A stretch of 64,000 nucleotides of DNA. Origin: Argyresthia goedartella. Its lineage: Eukaryota > Arthropoda > Insecta > Lepidoptera > Argyresthiidae. The stretch is taken from positions 11,301,829-11,365,828 of the forward strand of contig OX463836.1 of the NCBI GenBank assembly GCA_949825045.1, written 5' to 3'. Positions 55,022 to 64,000 of this stretch are shown here, piece after piece. Position numbers and translations under genes: made by a program. The notes beneath the pieces are model-generated. The model searched no databases. It was not told where the DNA came from and saw only the letters and a program-made list of their open reading frames with translations. Position 1 is the stretch's first letter; every line of letters starts with the position of its first letter.

Positions 55022-55940
55022 CGTAGTCAAAGTCAAAGTCAAAGTGCTTTATTACTGTAGATATTTACATATACTTGGCAAACGTCATTTTTTGCCTCTT
55101 CTCTACATTGGACCACTGTGGGAGAAGAAGGGGTTGAAACTCCCACAGATTGTATATTCGTATTCGTATATATTTATTGCACATAAAACGACATAAGATA
55201 TAATAAAACAGAAAGGGCATCTACAAAGGCATGCTTATATATAAATAAAGATCTCTTCCACCAAACCCAAGGTTGATAAGAATAATTTAATATACAGGAT
55301 AGACCTATGTGCTCTGATATGATACATTCATACTTATATTACTGAACTATTGAATTAACTGCTAGATACACTACACATACAAAAACATAAATATTATATA
55401 AAAATATTAATACACATAAATAAACTAATATATACAAAGCTCAAATCTAAGATAGAGAAAGAAAATGCTCCTTCAAATGATTCTTGAAGACGGGGAGAGA
55501 CGGACTATCTCTGATAGTGCAGGGAAGTGAGTTCCAAGGAGTGATCACCCGCAATCGAAAACAGTGCTTGTATGCGACGGTATTGTGATGCTGATGAGGT
55601 ATAGAGAGCAGGGAAACCGTGTGAGTTCTACGTGGACGAGCCGAAGGGAGAAATTGAAAAAGCTCACGGAGAAAGCTAGGGTATCGAGGGTTGGTTATGA
55701 TGTTGAATAGAAGAGTGAGGATGTGTGTGTCCCGACGAAGACGGATCGGCATTTCAACTCCTTGCGATAATGCGAGAAGTGGTCGAACTTGCGCAGTCCG
55801 AAGATAAACCGAATCCCGAGATTTTGAAGTCGCTCGAGTCTGTTCAGTTGTTCTTCGTTCGCGCTAGCCCAACAAACATAGGCATAATCGATCAAGGGGA
55901 GAACAAGAGATTGATTTTTAGATCTCTTTTAAAAATAGGT
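55022..55940 (-). pseudogene. LINE ORF2 C-terminus with (TTTGAC)-type tail
   Basis: Two overlapping frames make one C-terminal RT-associated region: DYAYVCWASANEEQLNRLER, LQNLGIRFIFGLRKF, then after a frameshift RLRRDTHILTLLFNIITNPR, LRVITPWNSLPCTIRDSPSL and a stop at 55447. This resembles the end of CR1/Jockey-type ORF2. The minus-strand 3' UTR ends in gactttgactttgacta (about 55027-55045), a typical LINE tail. Confidence 0.8.
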
Positions 55941-56074
55941 TGCGCTTAACTAATACAAATATGAAATTTTTTATTATTATGATTAATAAGCAGGAATAAA
56001 TAATTACAAAATTATTGACAGCAAGGTCTGTGTTGAGCTAGGTTAACCCTGACAGTCCTGTCATTTAATTAGTC

Positions 56075-57292
56075 TTGAACATTGTAATATCCCTTTTTCG
56101 ACCAAGTCGTTTTAACATGCTTTTTAAATTGCTCAAATGGCAATTTCAAAATCTCCAGAGGTATCTTATAATAGTAGAGAATGCACTGACCCTTGACAGA
56201 ATTGCTAACCTTCGCGAGTCTAAATCGGAGCGCACTTACGGCCGGTTTCCTGGGCGCTGATTAAGTTAACAAATTGGTTAAACTGATTTGAGCCAATCAC
56301 GTGCCGCCAATATTCAAAATAGCGGCACGTGATTGGCTGAAATCAATTTAACCAATTTGTTAACTTAACCAGCGCCCAGGAAACCGGCCAATAGTCTGTT
56401 ATTATTTCTTAGGTTAACATTACAGCTATCGCTAAGTTTGTAAAATGTTGTAAGCTTCTTGCGTACATACATTATATTTTCGAAAATAAATTGACTAGCT
56501 ACAGTTAGTATGTCAATATCTTAAAAAAGCTCTCTTAAGGAGTCTGTTCGTTTTAAATTATAAATTGCTCAAATAGCTCTTTTCTGTAAAATTAAAATAG
56601 TTTGAATATCCGCTGCTTTCCCCCACAACAAGATACCATAGGACATGACACTATGAAAGTAACTAAAATATACTAGCCTAGATGTAGCCACATCCTTGCT
56701 TTGTCTGATGTTCCTAACAGCGTAAGCCGCAGAACTTAATTAACCAGCTAATTCATCTATGTGGGGTCTCCACTGCAATTTGCTATCAATGGTTATTACA
56801 AGAAAATTCGTACCATTTACTAATTCTAACGTGCTGTTGTCTAGAACTAAACTGGTCTCAACTTGCCTGACATTTTGGAAGTGAGAATTCGATACACTTG
56901 GTTTTACCAGCGTTTAACAATAAATTATTAACTGTGAACCAATTCAAGGTTAAAGACAATACATTATTAACATCATCAAAATCTCCTTTTTGTCTTTCAG
57001 TTTTGAAGACCATTGAAGTATCATCAGCAAACAACACTATGTCAGTTAATTTCTCCACCATGAAAGGCAGATCGTTAATAAATACCAGGAATAAGAAAGG
57101 GCCTAATATGGAACCTTGTGGAACGCCAATTTTTACACCCGATCCATCGGATTTAACGCCGTTAACTTCTGCCTTTTGAATTTTATTGCTTAGGTATGAT
57201 CTAGTAGTTATATCAGCTTTGTTTTGGGTGAATAAGTGAGGAAATAAACCATTAAGGAGCTCCAGGATTTGCTGCTGGTTGCAGTTCTATGC
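56075..57292 (-). pseudogene. LINE ORF2 RT domain and C-terminus (Jockey/CR1-like)
   Basis: RT motifs: QQQILELLNGLFPHLF, VPQGSILGPFLFLVFINDLP, catalytic LFADDTSMVF (codons 57020-57031), LNWFTVNNLLLNAGKTKCIE. A decayed part then parallels 32120-32440 (gtggggtctccactgcaat, cagcgtaagccgcagaactt), and the C-terminus (LDSRRLAILSRVSAFSTIIR) lies beyond a palindromic MITE inserted at 56240-56389. Many stops. Same family as 32120-33390. Confidence 0.85.
56240..56389. mobile_element. Palindromic MITE inside the LINE, probable TA target
   Basis: Arms ggccggtttcctgggcgctg and cagcgcccaggaaaccggcc at the ends; complementarity continues for about 68 bp (aacaaattggttaaactgat, gagccaatcacgtgccgc) with a short spacer. 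TA occurs just outside both ends (56237-56238, 56392-56393). The uninterrupted LINE sequence is visible at about 32845-32860. Confidence 0.88.
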
Positions 57293-57959
57293 TTGATTAT
57301 CAGCTGTCACTTTTGATGGCCCGCTCACAGTGCTGAAGCTCAGAAGCATGGGCGATGATAGCACAACATGGTGGTGTTAATGATGTCATTCATGACGTAA
57401 TATCAACAATTTTTAGCTATCGTTGTCACGCTGAAACTCATTCGGAACAACCTCGTAAACGCTATAATCAATTATGGTGCGATTCGGAACGTGCCGTTTA
57501 TTAAAAGTTGTGTTTAAATCGAGATATTATCTTCGGTTTAAACGTTTTATTCAAGTTCCCCATTTTTTACTCTGTTAGTAGGAGTTAAAAACGGAGATTT
57601 CTCTTTTAATGAGTTTATTTGGTGGGTGGGCACCCACCAAACTGCCCATCGCCTTTTATTACTTACTTTTATTTGTGACTTATTATTATAATTTATGTAT
57701 CTGTTACTTCGTAATTAGCTCACCCTATCTCTAGACCACAATCCGACGCATCGTGGTACCCTATAGAGAGAAAGGTTTGAGCTTTGACACGGTGATTCAA
57801 GTTCATATTTTGTTTCCACGAATATAATTGAAATTTATAATTAGACTCAAAATTTTAGGATTAAATAAATTGCATGAACTCCAATTATTGTTCTGTAGTC
57901 CCTGCATCTGCATCATTTCATCTGCGCTTTCTGTTAGTCTTGAGGTAATGACTTAGATA
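57293..57959. other. Noncoding stretch
   Basis: Contains a small palindrome ggtgggtgggcacccacc (57623-57640) followed by actgcccatcgcctttt, which is partly complementary to 54207-54240. No gene supported. Confidence 0.55.
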
Positions 57960-58165
57960 TATAGTTTGTCAAATTCGTACGTTGCACTCTAAGGTCTGCG
58001 GGCGACGGAGACGAAAGATGCGGGGGCGGGAAAGAAGAGCGCGGGCGGTTCCTACAACGCGCCCCGCCGCCCGCGCTCTTCTATCTCGCCCTCGCAGCCC
58101 CCGCATCTTTCATCCCCGTCGCCCGCAGACCACGGGAGTGCTACGTACGAATTTGACAAGCTATA
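57960..58165. mobile_element. GC-rich palindromic MITE
   Basis: Ends TATAG.TTGTCAAATTCGTA and its complement, then ggtctgcgggcgacgg and the complement ccgtcgcccgcagacc, cgcgggcgg and ccgcccgcg in the centre. It is nearly one continuous 206-bp inverted repeat. The GC-rich centre contrasts with AT-rich flanks. Confidence 0.88.
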
Positions 58166-58291
58166 CCTCGCGCCACATGTTATGAGCGGTGGCCTTGAAT
58201 GCGCAGTAGTCACTTTTCAATACCTGTAAATATGCGCAGTAATTCCCGCCAACGTCGCCCAGCGCTCTTAATTCGTGGCGCGAGGTATAAT
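58162..58291. mobile_element. Small TIR element abutting the previous one
   Basis: TATACCTCGCGCCAC at 58162-58176 and its complement GTGGCGCGAGGTATA ending at 58291. The interior (tgcgcagtagtcacttttc, tgcgcagtaattcccgcc) has an internal repeat. It shares TATA with the end of the 57960-58165 palindrome. Confidence 0.8.
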
Positions 58292-58607
58292 AAAGAATCG
58301 GTTCAACGGATTAGTTGGCTTGTGCATGTATGCCGTGGAATTGCACGTTTCTGGTACAGTGGCGACAGATCAGGCCATGCGGAATGTAATTGAATGTTTG
58401 ACCTTTGGAACTTTGTGACCTGTTCAACAGCTGCTTTTACCTAATGTGTATCTATTGTAAACCGATTGCACAGTATTTAATAATATAGCTTCCGTCACGC
58501 CTTTTCCCATACGGGCTGCCAGAGGCACAGTTGTGCGTAATAGGGGCTAGCCTATCGCTTCAGCCTTTTATTATTATTAATTGACCCCTATTTTCACGTA
58601 AATATAA
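58292..58607. other. Noncoding stretch with a SINE tail
   Basis: 58490-58560 (ccgtcacgccttttcccata, gccagaggcacagttgtgc) matches the tail of the family B SINE at 34976-35215. Nothing else supported. Confidence 0.6.
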
Positions 58608-58821
58608 GGGAAATATTAAACTGCACGACAAAAAAAATCAGGGCAAAATGCTGCGGTAGCTTAGGTGAAGGATGAAGGGGTTGAGCAAAGCGAAGCCCCC
58701 TTTATCCTTCTTGTTAGGTTGAATATGTAAGAACAAAAAAATACCCAAAACATAAACTTGAGTACAAAGATAAACTTGAGTTAAAATATCGGTATTTTTG
58801 ATGTGCAATTAAATACGAGCC
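58608..58821 (+). mobile_element. MITE with TIR type 1 and shared core
   Basis: Left gggaaatattaaactgcacg, right gatgtgcaattaaatacg followed by TTAA at 58822-58825. The core gcggtagcttaggtgaagga, gagcaaagcgaagccccct is at 58652-58740. The left flank is not a clean TTAA. Confidence 0.75.
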
Positions 58822-59136
58822 TTAATATAATGATTATTTTTAATGACAACCAAAGTTACGAGAGCTTTCTGCCCAACGTGTAGCAACGTTGGCCACAAAA
58901 TAGTCCTTAAATCAATTGGTATAACGACTAAGCTAACATTCGCAGCGATCGACGCGTTAATGTTCGTTCGAATTACTATGTAGACAAATTGATGGCCTTC
59001 TCATTTGCATAGGGATAGGCCAAGAGCTTCGTTCATCTGACGATAGGCCCCTGATTATGTGATATAAGCCACGCAGAATGGTGACTCGCTTGACAGTTCC
59101 CATCAGTTTTGATAATAGAACATGGCTCTTATTTTC

Positions 59137-59455
59137 AACCGACTTCAAAAAGGAGATGGTTCTCAATTCGACTTTTTTGTGTGTTTGTTACGCGATTATT
59201 CCGTCAATTATGAATCGATTTTGATGATTCTTATTTTGATTGGTAAGTCATACTTCAGAGGAGGTTCCATATAAATTTTATTAAAATTGATCAATTGGAG
59301 CGTTTGATTGAGCGTTTTATGAATAATCAATAGGTACAGGATTTGGTTTGTGATTGCAGTAAAAGTTTTGATGAGAATTTTTCATGAACATGGACTTCAT
59401 TCACATCCCAACCGGCCAGGAAGAAATAGGGCTTGAACTTGAAGTCGGTTTTTTT
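59137..59455. mobile_element. Repeat with aaccgacttcaa ends
   Basis: Starts aaccgacttcaaaaagg and ends cttgaagtcggttttt, an inverted terminal match of about 14 bp. It contains tgattcttattttgattgg and the ttcatgaacatggacttc region. This sequence type is common in moth and other insect genomes as I recall. Confidence 0.65.
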
Positions 59456-59639
59456 GTAAGTTTTTGACTAAGTGAATTATTAAATGCATAATGTTCATGA
59501 CACTTTCACACGCCTTCGACACGCGCACCATTATGTGGGGCTTATTTGTTGTTATTGGCGCATTCAGTTGCTCTTATCAAATAGTTTTCTTTGAGTTTAT
59601 TTAGATTTATATAAAATGAATATTGATATTATACTTCTA

Positions 59640-59990
59640 ATATTTGTAATAAAAAGAGCTCCGTGGTTTCACGTTTGCTTCTCATACTGGAGATGCAGGT
59701 TCGAATCCTGACTGTACCAATGAGATAATTAGTTTATCTTAAGTACATTATCGGACGATCAGTGTTTCGGATGACACGTTAAGCAGTTGGTCCCGGCTAC
59801 TATCGCTATGTGATAGTGGCCGTAAAACCCCTCAATAAACCCGCACTGAGCCAGCGTGGTGGAGTATGGCTTAATCTTACTCGTTACCGGGTAAAGGCCT
59901 GTGCCCCTCGGCGGGGACATTAATGGGCTACATTTATATTCTAAAACTTGAAGGAGAATCATCATTATTGACAGGAGCGGTCGTTCAAAA
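59640..59990 (+). mobile_element. tRNA-derived SINE, family B, with LINE-like tail
   Basis: Box B GGTTCGAATCC at about 59698-59708. Then atgagataattagtttatct, ataaacccgcactgagccag, cgtggtggagtatggc and the tail aggcctgtgcccctcggcgg. The head matches the complement of 35110-35215. Box A has decayed. Confidence 0.75.
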
Positions 59991-62015
59991 TTAAGCAATT
60001 CCTTCCAATGACAGGTGATATTATTCTTTATTGATTTGGCTCATAATCTGTAACAAACTAACAGCCCAAGACGGTGATATTGAAGATCAGGGCTGATGGT
60101 AAGTTTCATAGTCAAGGGATGTGTAAATCTTTACCCTACGCCGAGCAATATGTGGGTACTTGGCAAGGGCTAATCAATCAGGCCCTGATAACCTAAAGTG
60201 GGTAGAATATATTGAGATAGACTTAAATGTAATGGTGAGCGGAGCACGTTAATATGTTAATTGCGTTATATTGATTAAGACACTCGGCAGTGTGTTCGAG
60301 CATAGATACTTACGACGCAGCAGTCGAGTGATATTAATATTACACGAACCATTTCGACCTATATATTCCCTTGATATATTTATTTAAGATATTTATGCGA
60401 TAACCAACCCAGTTTTAAAAGTAGAGCGGTTCATGCCATGGAGTGAGTTTCTGAAACACTTGGTAATCTCCGAACAAAAAATAATACATAATATAATAAT
60501 ACAGGTCTTCACTTAAATATTACAAGAAAAAGTATGTGAAATGTATGGTCTAAATGGGGGGGGCACAACGCACACAAAACCAGTTTTTTAACTGTATCGT
60601 GTGATATGTCAAATGAAAGGCCTTGTTGCGAGGATTTTATACTTTTTCAGTACTTAGTTAAAAAGTTACTTAGATAATGCATCTTACTAAAAGTACAAAG
60701 CGTTTTTGATTACTTCTTATGCCCAACAGATAGATCGCCAGGTAGAGCGATTCTCGGATTCACTCAACTTAATAAAATTTTGGAGTTCTAAAAGTTAATC
60801 CGAGAACAGTGCTAACTTCGGTTCCAACTGTCAACCAACAAGGGTACAATAGAAGAAGTGCGTAAGGGAAAAGGGTTCTTAGTGTCAGTAGCTGTAAAGC
60901 AACTTAGCGATGAGACTCCATATAAATTTGTATGGAGTTGTCAAAGCTTACTCGAGTTAAGTCTTATTCGGCATTCTAGCTAGTTGCCCTTAGGCGGCGT
61001 TTCAAAAATCGAAAAGTGGAGAAGCGACAAATCCAACAGAATGAGACGACCCTTTAAATTTAAGTTACTTTTAAATTATTTCCGTTACAATTTCGAATTT
61101 CGAATTCATAAAAGTTATGAATTCCAATTTTCATTTTTAGTTTTGTGGTAACGTTTAATCCCTTATTTACCACCGGAGTTAGCTAACGCCACTTTTTTTC
61201 GGTATGTATCAAAACACCAAATTTCCAAATTTCGTTCCAAAATTTTGCTAATATTCATGAGATTTGTATCAGCAATTTAGTGCGTCAGATATTCTGAAAC
61301 ACTTATTTAATTAGACAATTTTAACTTGATAGCTCATAGCTGTGCTAATATGTTAGTCAATTTACAATTAACGGTTTCCTCTAAAATTAACAAAAACGGA
61401 AAAGAGAGATTTTGTGCTACACCTCCTCAATTATGATTTAGCTAAAAGAATGTTTATTTTTATTTTAAGTACGTGTATGTTGCTGAATGTGTATAGAATA
61501 TATATTGTTGTCCTTATTTTTGTTATTTTGTTCCCAAAGTTATGCCTCTTATTTTGAATACAGTCTTGAGTATTTTGCACGTGTGAACTACATACATACC
61601 CTATGAGTTAGGGATACCACTTAAATTTGAAATCACTCAGGTAAAGAGTTGAGCAATTATCCGTGTGTGTTACTCGGGTTTGCCAAATTCTGAGCACTTA
61701 GTTTAAGTTATTGCCGTGTTTGAAAATTTGAATGTACTTACTAAGACGGATTAGACCACTATAATACGGCCCATTGGGGATATCGTAAAAATTTTGTTTT
61801 GTGACGTTTTATAAAAAGGAAGACACAGACGTGAATGTGCACATATCCTGGCCTGGCGACGTGTTAACATTCCGACCGATTCCAGAGGCGTTAAGACTGA
61901 TTTTGTTAGTTTTTAGGTTGAGTAGCAAAACGACATACCTCCACCCTTATCCAACTATAGGTACTATACTTAAACTTGTAACAACAGGAGAAATATAATA
62001 ATCCTGTTGTTCAAC
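59991..62015. other. Long noncoding stretch
   Basis: No gene supported. A G run (60556-60563) followed by acaacgcacac and gatatgtcaaatgaaaggcc weakly recalls 26100-26200. ORF 61801-61998 has no recognised motif. Confidence 0.55.
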
Positions 62016-62223
62016 GTAATTCATAATAGTAGTTTATGTGACTGCTACATAATGGAGGGCAAAAATAATATCACTCGAGAGTTTTAATGCCTAATTATGT
62101 ACAGTTACATACACTAGTTTATCTACACATATATCATAAGCTCTCTTTGATGTGTTCAGGAACTGCATGTTTGACCGGCATTGTGGCATAGATCATTGTT
62201 CTGCAGTTGTTTAGCTTGTTCTG
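62016..62223 (-). repeat. Dispersed repeat D, reverse copy, with conserved coding end
   Basis: Reverse of 47318-47610: atcactcgagagttttaatg, cctaattatgtacagttac, ataagctctctttgatgtgt, ggaactgcatgtttgaccgg. On minus, 62134-62223 encodes QNKLNNCRT, then MPVKHAVPEHIKESL and the stop, so the reading frame end is shared with 47336-47403. Confidence 0.75.
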
Positions 62224-63107
62224 TAGTACCAACTTCACAGACAAACTAGGGGCGGCACGCAGGCGGGCGTCGGCGTTCGGAATGTTAACGTCATAATTTG
62301 ACATATTTTTGTACATTATGGTCATAATGTGCAAATTTTCAGATAAGAAATGAGTTTTTACCAAATAGTTTTACATTATGCTGGTCTTAACGTGCGGTTT
62401 TTAGACGCAGTAAAGAGGGTTTATGATACGTGTGTAGATAAACACAATAAAGTGCCAGTTAAGGTAAAAACTTGAAATTGTAAACTTTGTAGCGGGGTGG
62501 GTTGTTGAGGCTACACTGGCGTACCGGTCGACGGGATTGATGCGGATTAGGGGCGGGCATCAGCGGCGACGGCGTAGAAAAAAACACCCTGCCGCGGCGG
62601 CCGTGGTGTCGAGAGCGGCGTTGGCGGCGATGCCTCTGGGCAGTCGTGGAAGTCGTCCAGTCCTACCACCTGGGCAACATTCCCAGCTTGTTTGGGCTAC
62701 GCTTCGATGCAAACAGAGCCAGCCACTCCATCATTCTCTGTGGTCGTCTGTGCACTCGGACAGATAAGCAAACTCCGTTTACTGTGTATGAGTTGATTAA
62801 TATGTCTATGGGACGCGTTGCCTTACGTATTGACAACGTTATAATTTGTGACGCCTAACTTTCCTCTTACGCTGCCCAGTACTCATCGGTCTGTTTCTGG
62901 AAAAACCCGTGGCCACACCATCCTCCCCCGGTCTCAGCTGATGCTTTATTGATGGTCTTCCTTGTTCTGGCCTCTCTTGACTGCGCTGAACCTTCGCCCA
63001 TATATTGGGCCTTAGCGCATTTAATTAAGTGCTTAGTCTACCCAAGCAATGCTCTGTAGATAAAGCGTAGATAATGCGAACGATAGATCATTAAGAAATT
63101 ATTTAGA
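62224..63107. other. Noncoding stretch with a GC-rich patch
   Basis: 62510-62760 is GC-rich (gcggcgacggcgtag, ccgcggcggccgtggtg). Overlapping short plus frames there (62537-62858) are not recognised. Nothing further supported. Confidence 0.5.
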
Positions 63108-63165
63108 GATTTAGAGAGGCCTTTGCCCAGCTGTGGGAAAACCTTGGCTAATAATAATAATAAAT
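63108..63165 (+). mobile_element. LINE/SINE 3' tail
   Basis: agagaggcctttgcccagct, gtgggaaaaccttggcta, then (ata)n. This is the end shared by many moth LINEs and SINEs; the body cannot be delimited. Confidence 0.6.
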
Positions 63166-64000
63166 CGATATCGGTTTTCCTCGGATTGCTTTCTTACCGC
63201 AATATCCGCCACCATTTATTCTACGCCATTACTGTCTGACTTTGCCCACTCTTTGCTGTTAAAAGGTGGTCCATTGCCCGGAACATTTTTTCCCGGTGAA
63301 CCCCACTCAAGGCATAAGGCACATAAGGCACATAAGGCGCTCAATGTATGTATCGTATGCCTGGCGGCTGTACTAGGTACCTTACTCACATTAACCCATT
63401 TGGTTCTAGCGCCAATTACCACCAAGCACAACATTCCAAATAAGAGGCCCCATGAAGTCCGAATGAACTCGAAGGCCTCAGCTGCACAGACGCCGTACCC
63501 TCGACACATCGCCTCGACAGCCTCATTTATCCCCGGCCACCACTCGCCACTGTGCTCAATCGACTTGGTGTTCACGATTCCCTTATGAGTCTCGTGTAGA
63601 ACGCTGAGAACCTTTTTCTATAGCTCTAATTTTTTATTGAACTAGGACCGTGAAGCTTCGGTCTATTCTACCTAAATGACGGTTGCGGAGAGTTTATGTA
63701 ATTTATTTCTTTATTTGAAAATAAATAACACCACAATAGAATCCGTCTTAAAATTTTGCCTGTAAACTGGAAAGGTCTAAAAGAAAAAGTAAACTGCGTC
63801 CATTGAGCACAGACAAGGGGTACTAAGACATTCCAAGTAATTTAAATTAGTTCATATGACATCAGAGAAAATCTCTAGCATATATGAGCCATTAAATATA
63901 TCTAGCAAGCATAGGAGATCAAAAATGTGTAATATCTTTCCCGAATAAAAAAGTCAAAAAAATGAAATAATATTCATAATTCATAATTCTTTATCCCACA
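63166..64000. other. Unassigned end of window
   Basis: A triple aaggcacat/aaggcgc tandem lies at 63313-63340. Two overlapping opposite frames (63133-63588 plus, 63216-63575 minus) are over 110 codons, but neither carries a motif I recognise. The last 250 bp are AT-rich. Confidence 0.4.

Noticed and set aside
62537..62858. GC-rich short plus ORFs as a host exon
   Set aside because: Low-complexity Arg/Ala-rich start and no recognised domain; no splice context I could defend.
63133..63588. 151-codon plus ORF and overlapping 119-codon minus ORF as host genes
   Set aside because: Mutually antisense, no recognised motif, includes a short tandem repeat; cannot be supported without transcripts.

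Overview
This is eukaryotic DNA, most likely from a moth or butterfly. The base composition is AT-rich. Dispersed repeats that I recall as typical of Lepidoptera occur many times: the 'gggttccgtacc' repeat with a (GTCC)n core, tRNA-derived SINEs, and LINE tails ending in 'gaggcc..tgcccagc..tggg'. Mobile elements of nearly every insect class are present: BEL/Pao, Gypsy and Copia LTR retrotransposons, several LINEs, mariner/maT and hAT-like DNA elements, and MITEs. I found no convincing host gene, tRNA gene, rRNA gene or CRISPR array. The window reads as a transposon graveyard. A heterochromatic or W-chromosome origin is possible, but that is inference.

1-22.9 kb: a layered structure, all on the minus strand. 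An old BEL/Pao element ('BEL2') was invaded by a Gypsy element between its protease and RT regions, and by a second BEL/Pao element ('BEL1') inside its integrase gene. BEL1 copy B (10022-17234) is complete, with two 548-bp LTRs, a primer-binding site resembling initiator tRNA-Met, and a 5-bp target duplication (ATTCT). The nested block was then duplicated in tandem: copy A runs from before the window to 9487, and copy B from 9488 to 20131. By eye the copies differ at about 11 bases plus one 47-bp indel, whereas the two LTRs of BEL1 copy B differ at 5 of 548 positions. The inferred order is BEL2, then the Gypsy and BEL1 insertions, then duplication. Every coding block is damaged (stops, frameshifts, internal deletions), except that the RNase H-integrase block of BEL1 copy A is open up to the window edge.

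22.9-34.8 kb: BEL2 gag/protease remnants; the 3' end of a LINE with a possible restriction-like endonuclease; SINEs; a 583-bp hAT-type element with a perfect 8-bp target duplication; TIR elements; and a LINE carrying a nested RTE-type LINE and a TTAA-flanked MITE.

34.8-38.3 kb: a decayed Copia element (+) interrupted by a SINE, a probable solo LTR and a perfect 29-bp fold-back.

38.3-64 kb: AT-rich intergenic sequence with many MITEs and SINEs, a mariner remnant (44.6-45.4 kb), a broken multi-block coding relic of an unnamed repeated protein family (45.5-47.3 kb), a DD37D (maT-type) element with TIRs and TA duplication (52869-54162), two LINE ORF2 relics (55.0-57.3 kb) and several near-perfect palindromic elements. 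One recurring theme is a ~140-bp core found inside elements with four different kinds of terminal inverted repeat.
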